From Porphyromonas cangingivalis (lineage in GTDB: Bacteria; Bacteroidota; Bacteroidia; Bacteroidales; Porphyromonadaceae), in assembly GCF_900638305.1 (NCBI RefSeq), contig NZ_LR134506.1, positions 1,178,001 to 1,242,000 on the forward strand: 64,000 nucleotides of DNA, in the 5' to 3' direction. Below are positions 45,511-53,144 of this stretch, in pieces (position 1 is the stretch's first letter; each line of letters opens with the position of its first letter). A program made the position numbers and the translations under genes. The notes under the pieces are model-generated. The model worked only from the letters and a program-made list of their open reading frames with translations. It had not been told where the DNA came from and searched no databases.

Positions 45511-46554
45511 TTAAAATACTTGCTTGATCACCTTCACGAAGTGGGGCAACTTCAGATCTCCCTCATCATTGCCCATGAGGACATGTAGCGTATCGTACTC
45601 CCGAGTGGGAGAAATATAACGGTCGATGTTGAACGACTGTTTCGACCAAATGAAGCTCCTACGCTTCTTATGTACGGGCTCCTGCGATGTTGCTTGTCTC
45701 AGATAAGTGATGAAGTCATCGGGGGAGATGAGTCGCTCCACCTCCACGAGCTTGCCATCGACACTCTCTGAGAAGTAAGTGAGGAAGTAGACGTAGTTAC
45801 CCACGGTACCACGCTTGCGGACCTTCATGCCACCGGGAGCATCGGTATTGAGTTCATATTCATAGATATCGGTCTCTGTACCATATGGGATCTCTCCCTC
45901 CACGGTGATGTGGTATTTATGTCGAGACTTACCCACGGCTTGATCGCCCACGATCGAAGCGATGGTAGCCAGACACTGCCCGATCTTGGCATCGAAGTCG
46001 GTATTGTTGTCCACGACACGGAGGTTCTGATGTCCCGTCCAAGCGTTCAATATACGGCTGTCGATCTCTCGTGCAAGCTCCAATCCCTCGTGACGCGCAG
46101 CATTGTTTTCGGTCGTGTAAAACTCCTCCGCACCATTAGCTGCTGTCACCATGTGGATCACTGCATCGTAGCGTGCATCACGAAGTGTGACCTCGGGGAG
46201 CGAAAGTTCGTCCAACATCGCCTGCCACATATTGCGATCCATGTAGGCCGAGATGTCCATCGTCCCTCTGTCGGCGATGATGATCACGGGTTTGTCCACC
46301 GTGCGAGCCAACTCGTAGAAGGTATTTTCCATCTGTATCTGGAACTTCAATATCGACTTCTCAATGTTGTAGAAGTACGTCTTGTCTTCGGTCAGAAAGT
46401 TTGCCGAAGCATTCATGAAGAGGGTCGGCACCTCCGGTAGCGTGTACACAAGGAATCCTCTGTCGGTAAATCTCTCGATGATCTTGACAAGCACCGTAGT
46501 CTTTCCGGCACAAGGTCCTCCCGTAAGGCAAATACGATATATATTCTGATTCAT
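45511..46554 (-). CDS. NadR/Ttd14-like P-loop protein with CYTH-like C-terminal domain
   Basis: The 347-aa protein has an N-terminal AAA_28/NadR-kinase-like P-loop domain (about 5-190): Walker A GGPCAGKTT, and DRGTMD as a Walker B/acceptor site. The C-terminal half (about 200-340) is rich in charged beta strands (YHITVEGEIPYG, RKRGTVGNYVYFLTYF) and looks like a CYTH/triphosphate tunnel fold, the same architecture as eukaryotic Ttd14. Substrate is unknown; a nucleotide- or polyphosphate-related role is inferred. It is first in an operon with the transglutaminase-like lipoprotein. A -7 box TATCTTTG lies at plus 46608-46615. Confidence 0.82.
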   Translation of the reverse strand: MNQNIYRICLTGGPCAGKTTVLVKIIERFTDRGFLVYTLPEVPTLFMNASANFLTEDKTYFYNIEKSILKFQIQMENTFYELARTVDKPVIIIADRGTMDISAYMDRNMWQAMLDELSLPEVTLRDARYDAVIHMVTAANGAEEFYTTENNAARHEGLELAREIDSRILNAWTGHQNLRVVDNNTDFDAKIGQCLATIASIVGDQAVGKSRHKYHITVEGEIPYGTETDIYEYELNTDAPGGMKVRKRGTVGNYVYFLTYFSESVDGKLVEVERLISPDDFITYLRQATSQEPVHKKRRSFIWSKQSFNIDRYISPTREYDTLHVLMGNDEGDLKLPHFVKVIKQVF

Positions 46555-46607
46555 GTAGTTAGTGGGTAAACGAACGTGTTTAGGATCAGGACATTGATAG
46601 TCCTTGA

Positions 46608-46615
46608 CAAAGATA
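46608..46615 (-). promoter_or_regulatory. -7 box for the P-loop/CYTH-transglutaminase operon
   Basis: Minus-strand TATCTTTG matches TAnnTTTG, 53 bp before the ATG at 46554. No good -33 element is seen. Confidence 0.45.
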
Positions 46616-46869
46616 CAACATTATTCTGTACGATGACACCCCGAATTCACGATCCACACCTCCCTCCACACCACCTCTCTCTACGAAAAAACTCCTCAAA
46701 AACTATACGATTAAGACAATCATGCACTCCGCCATAAAGCATACTCATTGATCTGCCTAAAAAGGTTCATTAGAGAAGAATGAGGTATTAATTCGACTGT
46801 GAACTACGCATTTTTCGTAAAAAGAGCTATATTTACGGCAAGAACACTTAGTTTTAATAATCTAATGTT

Positions 46870-48060
46870 ATGAAGAAGTTATTGTGGATGATTGCCCTGC
46901 TGGGGCTTGTCATCGGTCAAGTATCGGCTCAAAAGAGCGACATGAGGCATATCGACTCTCTGCTGTCGAGGTCGAAACATACGGAAGCTCTGAGATTTGC
47001 GATGAACATACTCTCCGAGAGACCCGATGACATGGCACTGAGGCACAAGGTGGGAGATATACTTGCGGAAGTGGGTGATGCCCGAGGGGCAACGAGAGAG
47101 TACGAGCAGGTACTGATCGACTTCGAGCCTAAGGAAGTCATCGAACGAAAGCTGGCACTCCAGCAGTATCGTCTCGGAAAATACTATGATGCCTTGGGGT
47201 ATCTGCGCTCGATCTTCGCTCGTGGTGACACCACCTTCGTGGACTGTGACTTGGCGGGAAGGATATTCAACCAAATCTTTGAGCCTGACTCTGCGATCAT
47301 CTACCAGCGAGAGGCTGTCCGACTCGTACCGGGCAGTGCGAACAATGTCATCCGCCTGGCGACCAATTTCCAAGTCCTTGAACTCCCCGATTCTGTCCTC
47401 CTCTACACCTCGGCTTACCTGAACCACGACTCCACAAACATCACCGTGCGTGGAATAAGAGGGCTCCAGTACTACAACATCAACAAGATCGATTCGGCGT
47501 ACCTGGACTTCAAGGTCTTGTACGAGCAGGGCGACCTCAGCCCGAACACTCTGTACTACTATGGCCTATGTCTGAAGGAAAAACGCCAGTTCAGAGAGGC
47601 TGCAAAAGTCTTCCTCCTCGGCGACACCGTGACTCAGGGCAAAAACGCATGGATACTCCTGGAACTGGGACACCTGGCCAAACAAAAGATCATCCACCCT
47701 ACCCCTGCCACAGAATACTACCGCAAGGCGGAAGCGGCCATCAAGCCGGACTCTGCACTCTTCATGCGTGTACAGCAAGAGCTGGCATTTTCGCTCTTTA
47801 CGGAAAACAAACTCTCCGAAAGTGTCAAACACTGGGAACTCGTCCTTGAAAATGCCCCCAAGCATCCTCAAGCCACCTACGCCATGGGGATGATCTACGG
47901 CAAGATGAAAAACGCAAAGCAGGAGAAGCGGTACTACGAACGTTTCCTCAAACTTGTCGCAAACGACCCTCGCATCAGCAAGGAATACGACGGACTCATC
48001 GAAGCGGTCAAGGAACGGCTCCAGACCTTGAAAGAAAAGGAGTTCATGGAGCGAAAATAA
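46870..48060 (+). CDS. Secreted TPR-repeat protein
   Basis: The 396-aa protein has a Sec signal peptide (cut after VSA) and about eight TPR-like helical hairpins across the mature part (for example AKQKIIHPTPATEYYRKAEAAIK and HPQATYAMGMIYGKMKNAKQEKRYYERFL). No catalytic motif is seen. It is likely a periplasmic scaffold or assembly factor. It is monocistronic; a possible -7 box TATATTTA lies about 40 bp upstream. Confidence 0.87.
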   Translation: MKKLLWMIALLGLVIGQVSAQKSDMRHIDSLLSRSKHTEALRFAMNILSERPDDMALRHKVGDILAEVGDARGATREYEQVLIDFEPKEVIERKLALQQYRLGKYYDALGYLRSIFARGDTTFVDCDLAGRIFNQIFEPDSAIIYQREAVRLVPGSANNVIRLATNFQVLELPDSVLLYTSAYLNHDSTNITVRGIRGLQYYNINKIDSAYLDFKVLYEQGDLSPNTLYYYGLCLKEKRQFREAAKVFLLGDTVTQGKNAWILLELGHLAKQKIIHPTPATEYYRKAEAAIKPDSALFMRVQQELAFSLFTENKLSESVKHWELVLENAPKHPQATYAMGMIYGKMKNAKQEKRYYERFLKLVANDPRISKEYDGLIEAVKERLQTLKEKEFMERK

Positions 48061-48260
48061 CAGCCACTCACATGCCTTGTCGCCACATACAACTTACCTC
48101 TAACGACCGATAAAAGAAAATGGTCTTTCTGCGCACGGAGATTATGAGACAAGGCAGACTTGTCCATAAAAACAAGCTCCTGAGGCATCATGACCCATAC
48201 ACAAGACAAGACTTGTTAGAAAACCTATTGAGTGGGTATTCTTTATGTCTGATAAAAATG

Positions 48261-48325
48261 TTTCTGTGTATCGACAGAATGAATTCTGTCAGGTGCTGGA
48301 ATACATTCCGTCACCTGACAGAGTC
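48261..48325. repeat. 22-bp-period palindromic repeat array, family 1, copy D
   Basis: Units at 48274 (ACAGA), 48296 (degenerate CTGGA) and 48318 (ACAGA), 22 bp apart, with TTCTGT or TTCCGT partners. Confidence 0.7.
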
Positions 48326-48377
48326 CCAAAAGATGCAGACAGCAAGACAAGAATATTTGATGGATTCAGGCTCGATA

Positions 48378-48419
48378 TAAGTTCACATTGGACTTAAGTT
48401 CACATTGGAAGTGCAAAAA
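48378..48419 (+). mobile_element. IS30-type terminal repeat remnant, partly doubled
   Basis: CTTAAGTTCACATTGGAAGTGCAAAA (26 bp; key parts at 48393-48418) is the same end found on the IS30 copies at 51485 and 58535. It is preceded by a partial second copy (48378-48391). Only the end is left. It stops just before the tRNA promoter. Confidence 0.7.
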
Positions 48420-48430
48420 GGGGATATTCC

Positions 48431-48461
48431 TTGTATATCTCAGAAAAACTTCGTAATATTG
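48431..48461 (+). promoter_or_regulatory. Promoter of tRNA-Met
   Basis: TTG at 48431-48433, 20-bp spacer, TAATATTG at 48454-48461 (one mismatch to TAnnTTTG). Confidence 0.6.
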
Positions 48462-48500
48462 CAGTCCGAAAGGGCGTGTTTAGGCACGGCATCCTTTTCC

Positions 48501-48574
48501 GGTCCTATAGCTCAGTTGGTTAGAGCAACAGACTCATAATCTGGAGGTCCTAGGTTCAAGCCCTAGTGGGACCA
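48501..48574 (+). tRNA. tRNA-Met (CAU anticodon), island attachment site
   Basis: A full cloverleaf can be drawn: acceptor GGTCCTA/TGGGACC, D-arm GCTCAGTTGGTTAGAGC, anticodon loop CTCATAA, T-arm with GGTTCAAGCC, and discriminator A. CCA is not encoded. The CAU anticodon could be elongator Met or lysidine-modified Ile2; the acceptor and anticodon stem look more like elongator Met. Its last bases are repeated at 59290-59302. Confidence 0.92.
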
Positions 48575-48575
48575 C
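48563..48575 (+). repeat. Left attachment repeat (attL) inside the tRNA 3' end
   Basis: CTAGTGGGACCAC, 13 bp, identical to 59290-59302. Confidence 0.75.
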
Positions 48576-48576
48576 T

Positions 48577-48913
48577 CAAATTCCCTCGTGAGAGAGGCAA
48601 GAGAAGTATCTCAAGAAAAGTAAAGGTGTTAAACAGCATAAAATCAACAAGTTGTGTCACATCTCTTTCACTCTATGATATGCTCATCGTAGATATTATT
48701 TAGATGTAGTACTAGCTCCTGAAATACTCAGAATTGGCCATAATCTAGCTACAGAAAGTCACCCTCAAAAATATCCTTGCATTTTGTATTCCCTAATGTT
48801 GGACTTAATAATTTACTAGAGATTGATTAAGTAAGGACTAAAGTCAGAGAAAAAGTAGGCTGAGACCTTCATCTTTAATACTGTTATCAAATTCCAATCC
48901 TCTCACTTTATCC
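48577..48913. other. 337-bp non-coding start of the island
   Basis: A+T-rich; no gene, hairpin or promoter I can support. It ends at the IS982-type end at 48914. Confidence 0.4.
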
Positions 48914-48965
48914 TAACGTCAGTTCGATATAAGAAAGAGATGTAATGTGTTGATTATTATAATAT
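48914..48965. repeat. IS982 right-end remnant, inverted relative to 56874-56925
   Basis: Begins TAACGTCAGTTCGATATAAG. Over 52 bp it is the reverse complement of 56874-56925 with two mismatches. Confidence 0.65.
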
Positions 48966-49112
48966 TTTTACGCGGAATTTTTTAGGTGCTTATATTGCTC
49001 TCAGATGTCTTTTTATTTGTGTCTACTCCCCCAAAGACTTAGATGTTGGTTCTTCTTTGCGATTATTCTATTGAAATAGAATGTGTAAATGAGCCAACTT
49101 ACAGTTTTTTTT

Positions 49113-50184
49113 AACGTCAGTTCGACGTAAGAAAACGAAGAATGAAACAAACTCACAAACCACATTAACTGCCTAATATTGTTGTGGTTATAATTGAAAA
49201 AGTGGCAAATTATTTGTATATCAGTATCTGACAATCAAGGTGATACACACAAATAAAACGCCACTTTATGAAGATAAATATAGTTGATATTTTTTGTATG
49301 GTAGATGACTTCTCAAAGCTTTTTGACCAAACAATCAAGGAAAAGAGTATAGAAAAGGATGGTAAAAAGCGTAGAAACAGGAAGTCTAGGATGTCTGACG
49401 GTGAGGTAATGACCATCCTTATACTCTTTCATCTCTCAAGGTACAGAGATCTCAAGGCTTTTTATCTACAATATATCACCCACTAGTGTCGATCCGAATT
49501 TCCTCATCTTGTCTCCTACAATCGATTTGTCGAATTGCAAAGTAAAGTGGGATACAAGCTCATCGCATTCCTGAATATGTGCTGTTTAGGCGAATGTACA
49601 GGGATATCTTTTATTGACTCCACACCGCTGAGAGCCTGTCATGTCAAACGAGCTCAAGGACATAAGACAATGAAAGGATTGGCTCGAAAAGGGAAGTGTA
49701 CCATGGGTTGGTTTTATGGTTTTAAGTTACACATTGTCATCAACGACAAAGGAGAAATCATCAAATACCGGATCACTCCGGGCAATTGTGATGACAGAGA
49801 GCCCCTTAAGGACTCGTCTTTCACCAAGAAGCTTTTCGGCAAACTCATCGGAGATAGAGGGTATATTTCCCAAAGTCTTTTTGATCAACTCTTTGTCGAT
49901 GACATTCATATGATCACAAGAATCAAAAAGAACATGAAGAACTCTCTTATGCATCTTTACGACAAAGTGTTACTAAGGAAAAGAGCTCTCATTGAGACCG
50001 TCAATGATATGCTCAAAAACGTCTGTCAGATAGAGCATACACGACATCGTAGTGTCAACAATTTTCTTACCAACCTTATCTCGGGGCTGATTGCTTACAA
50101 CTTCCTCCCTAAAAAGCCTGAGCTGAATATTGAAATCGTTAGAAAACCAAAACTACCCACTTGCGCTTAAATCGAACTGGCGTT
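49113..50184 (+). mobile_element. IS982-family IS, transposase interrupted by a stop codon
   Basis: Ends AACGTCAGTTCGA (left, 49113) and TCGAACTGGCGTT (right, ending at 50184) are imperfect inverted repeats. Length is 1072 bp. Both flanks are T-runs, perhaps the target site. Confidence 0.75.
49268..50170 (+). pseudogene. IS982-family transposase with in-frame amber stop
   Basis: The frame from ATG 49268 to 50170 is one continuous reading frame except for TAG at 49484-49486. The N part reads SRMSDGEVMTILILFHLS and the C part carries the IS982 motifs: FIDSTPLRACH (first Asp), GWFYGFKLHIVIN, IGDRGYIS (second Asp) and the final RALIETVNDMLKN (Glu). The join at the stop (ITH-stop-CRSEFPHLVSYNRFVEL) is natural in this family, so the stop is a point mutation and the element is probably inactive. 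Confidence 0.88.
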
Positions 50185-50341
50185 TTTTTAATTATTTTAC
50201 AGCATATTTTCTTAGATCTAACTGATGTTATACAAGAGTTTAAGCATCTGACTATAGAGCGGCTGTCCAAGAAAATGAATACCTTTATTCATCGTTACAT
50301 TTTTTGTTTTGCGACAACAAGGTAACGAAATTAGGGCTGAC

Positions 50342-51485
50342 TGCAGATTCAAGTATCAAGTGCAAAATTAGGGTAATAAGCTGAAGAATACTTGAACCGG
50401 GGACTTAAAGTTTAGTTTTTCTCTTGGTCTTGCGTTAATTTTGGCACAGTATTCATTGATTTGTTTCTGAGAGATGAGATCAAAATTTGCCATTTTAGGG
50501 ATGTATTGCCTGAGCAATTTATTGGTGTTCTCGATGGCCCCTTTTTGCCAAGAAGAATAAGGATCAGCGAAGAATACAGGGACACCGAGCCGATCCGTGA
50601 TCTTCCGATGCCCTGAAAATTCACTTCCATTATCGGTCACAATGGTCTTGATGACAGCCTTATAGGGGACGAGTAGAGCCCACAGTTTTCGATTCACCTC
50701 TTGGGCGGATTTATCTTTGAGTTTGGCCGCCCAAATCATGTTGGTCATTCGATCCGTGACGGTGAGTATGGCACCTCTGCCCCCACAGCCTACGATAAGA
50801 TCCATCTCTAAGTCTCCAAGCCTCTTACCATCAGCCTCCTGAGGTCTTTGATGAATACTTACACGTTCAGGAATGTTCGTGACTTTTCCTACCGGGCGAG
50901 ATCGTCGCTTGAGTTTGTGTCTGCAGTGCTTATAGAGAGATCCTCCATTGGTCTTGTCTTCTCTTATCCAACGGTATATGCTTTCATGAGAGACCTTTTC
51001 GCCTTGAAGTGAGAGATAACCGGAAATTTGCTTCGGAGACCATTGTTTTTCTTCCAGAAGCCTCAGGGATTTCCTTTTGATACTCTCGCATATGCGCCTG
51101 TTCCTACGCACCCGTTCTTTGCGAATGTCCGCATATTCCTGCGCAGTCTCAGGGTTATAGCTCTTTCGTTTTTCTGTGCTGTTACGAGCTATCTCCCGAG
51201 AAATAGTGCTCGGAGAGACTTCGAGTTGTCGGGCAATTTCTGAACGATTCAAGCCTGCTCGAAGAAATGCCGAGATGTCATATCTTTGTTGTCGGTTCAG
51301 TTGTTTGTACATCGCAAATTAAAGATAATTGAACTACTTGGAGAGGTACATCAGGATCTCTCCTTTTCTTTTATCTTGAACCTGCAAATACAGGGGGAGG
51401 TTTCCCCTTGTAACCCCCTCGGTGGTCTAGGGGGCTGACGCTTTATTCATATTGGAAGGTTTTGCACTTCCAATGTGAACTTAAG
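50342..51485 (-). mobile_element. IS30-family IS, complete
   Basis: The right end is the inverse of CTTAAGTTCACATTGG... (finishing at 51485). The left end near 50342 has a weaker match (TTCAAGTATCAAGTGCAAAA). The transposase is intact. The left boundary is approximate. Confidence 0.75.
50368..51312 (-). CDS. IS30-family transposase
   Basis: The 314-aa protein has the N-terminal HTH (NRSEIARQLEVSPSTISREIARN), a second HTH-like region (WSPKQISGYL), and a DDE core with GDLEMDLIVG (Asp), TIVTDNGSEFSGH (Asp) and WQKGAIENTNKLLRQYIPK (Glu). It is full length and appears functional. A nearly identical but truncated copy lies in inverted orientation at 58707-59201. Confidence 0.95.
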   Translation of the reverse strand: MYKQLNRQQRYDISAFLRAGLNRSEIARQLEVSPSTISREIARNSTEKRKSYNPETAQEYADIRKERVRRNRRICESIKRKSLRLLEEKQWSPKQISGYLSLQGEKVSHESIYRWIREDKTNGGSLYKHCRHKLKRRSRPVGKVTNIPERVSIHQRPQEADGKRLGDLEMDLIVGCGGRGAILTVTDRMTNMIWAAKLKDKSAQEVNRKLWALLVPYKAVIKTIVTDNGSEFSGHRKITDRLGVPVFFADPYSSWQKGAIENTNKLLRQYIPKMANFDLISQKQINEYCAKINARPREKLNFKSPVQVFFSLLP

Positions 51486-51544
51486 GACTTCCTGATAAAG
51501 AAGTCAGCCCTTTAATTTTAAATGAACAAAATACTTTTCTCTTA

Positions 51545-51625
51545 CTGCAATGAAAAATATTAGGCAGTTAATCCGGCTGATGAGGTAGTTTTATTCATCG
51601 TTTTCTTACGTCAAACACACGTTAA
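51545..51625 (-). repeat. IS982 left-end remnant in reverse orientation
   Basis: The stretch ending GTTTTATTCATCGTTTTCTTACGTC (key part 51589-51613), and AATATTAGGCAGTTAAT before it, is the reverse complement of the IS982 left end at 49112-49190 with scattered mismatches. It is a solo end directly upstream of the defence operon. Confidence 0.65.
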
Positions 51626-51825
51626 AGCCAGACGAGATGCAGTCCTTAGTACTGGTCAGAAGTAATTCAATAGATTGATCAGCAAAACAAGCTACGTGAC
51701 AGAACAAATTTTCAGAAGTATTCGTCGGAAGTTTGCTGGCAGATAATATCGCCGAGGATTAGAAAGAATGGTCTATCCCTTACGTTTTTTTAGGACACGA
51801 CACGTAGTAGTTATTCGAAAATAGC

Positions 51826-51833
51826 TAACTTTA
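51826..51833 (+). promoter_or_regulatory. Candidate -7 box of the defence operon
   Basis: TAACTTTA, one mismatch to TAnnTTTG, 34 bp before the start at 51867. There is no clear TTTG at -33. A direct repeat or operator is not obvious. Confidence 0.35.
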
Positions 51834-51866
51834 TGCACAATATAGTACACAAATAACAGACTCATA

Positions 51867-53144
51867 TTGGACTCTAGTATTTTACCCGATATAAAACCTC
51901 CCATAGCAATTGATCTTTTTGCAGGGTGTGGAGGACTATCTCTTGGTCTTAATAGGGCTGGGTGGAAGTCATTGTTTGCTATTGAGAGAAGCCCAGAAGC
52001 ATTTGCCACCCTAAAACACAATCTTATTCACAAAACCAATGAACCTCATTTTATCTGGCCCCAATGGCTTCCGGTAAAGAATTGGGAAATTAATGAGTTT
52101 ATTGCGACATATACCGAAGAGTTGTGTAGGCTAAAAGGGCGTGTCGATCTAGTTGCAGGAGGGCCTCCCTGCCAAGGCTTCTCAATGGCAGGCAGAAGAA
52201 GAGAAGATGACAGCAGAAATAAGCTTGTACTATCTTATCTTGATATTATACAAAAAGTGATGCCTAAAATCGTTTTCTTTGAAAACGTTAAAGGGTTTAC
52301 ACTTCCCTTCCAAAAATCAAAAGCACAGAACCGTAAGATTACCTATGCAGATGAGGTTAAGTCATGCCTAGAAAAGCTAGGCTATATCGTTGACAAACAG
52401 ACTATTAACTTTGGAGACTATGGAGTCCCTCAGCGTAGAGCTAGATTTATTTTGGTCGCACTCTCTAAAGAACACTTCGGAGATAATCGATCTCTAGCCA
52501 AGAGATTCTTTGAGCAACTAGAAGCTCAAAAGGAAAACTTTCTCCAACATAAAGGACTTAGCGTTGGGACTACACTAGAAGAAGCTATTTCTGATCTTAG
52601 GGCTCTTCATGGGAAAAAGAAGCTATCTCCTAAAGATAAATTTGAATTTGGATTATATGGAAAAACGGAAGATAGTTCCTACCAGAAACTTATGAGAACA
52701 GGCGTTTCTAAAAATGATAATATACCAGATAGTCATCGATTCGCAAACCACTACCCATCTACAATATCCAAGTTCGAAGAGATTCTCAGTTTAACTCAAA
52801 GCGACCGTAACCTCTGCATTAATGATGAGATTAAGAATAAGTTTAGCATCAAGAAGCATACTATTATCCCTTTGAGTTCTAGTGACAAGGCTCCAACGAT
52901 AACAACTCTACCCGATGATTACATTCATTACGAGGAACCACGAATTCTTACAGTAAGGGAATATGCGAGAATTCAGTCATTTCCAGACAGCTATGAATTT
53001 CAAGGAAAATACACTACAGGAGGTAAGCTAAGGAAACAGGAAACCCCACGCTATACGCAGGTAGGAAATGCAATACCTCCTCTATTTGCCGAACAAGCAG
53101 GATTGGTACTTAAAGAAATGCTACGACATGGGAGAGACTCTTAA
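51867..53144 (+). CDS. DNA (cytosine-5)-methyltransferase (Dcm-type)
   Basis: The 425-aa enzyme has all main C5-MTase motifs: I DLFAGCGGLSLG (about 16-27), IV GGPPCQGFS with catalytic Cys102, VI ENV (139-141), VIII QRRARF (189-194), the variable target-recognition region (about 230-370) and X GNAIPP (400-405). A TTG start at 51867 is the only suitable codon before motif I, as no in-frame ATG precedes it. Target sequence unknown. It is the first gene of a four-gene operon; its end overlaps the next gene by 17 bp. No restriction nuclease is present. Confidence 0.95.
   Translation: MDSSILPDIKPPIAIDLFAGCGGLSLGLNRAGWKSLFAIERSPEAFATLKHNLIHKTNEPHFIWPQWLPVKNWEINEFIATYTEELCRLKGRVDLVAGGPPCQGFSMAGRRREDDSRNKLVLSYLDIIQKVMPKIVFFENVKGFTLPFQKSKAQNRKITYADEVKSCLEKLGYIVDKQTINFGDYGVPQRRARFILVALSKEHFGDNRSLAKRFFEQLEAQKENFLQHKGLSVGTTLEEAISDLRALHGKKKLSPKDKFEFGLYGKTEDSSYQKLMRTGVSKNDNIPDSHRFANHYPSTISKFEEILSLTQSDRNLCINDEIKNKFSIKKHTIIPLSSSDKAPTITTLPDDYIHYEEPRILTVREYARIQSFPDSYEFQGKYTTGGKLRKQETPRYTQVGNAIPPLFAEQAGLVLKEMLRHGRDS

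Noticed and set aside
48501-48574. tRNA-Ile2 (lysidine-modified CAU) instead of tRNA-Met
   Set aside because: It cannot be excluded, but the overall sequence resembles elongator tRNA-Met more; a separate initiator tRNA-fMet is at 63704.
51867-53144. Ordinary type II restriction-modification system
   Set aside because: No endonuclease gene is found next to the methyltransferase; the following genes encode ATPase, receiver and protease-like proteins.
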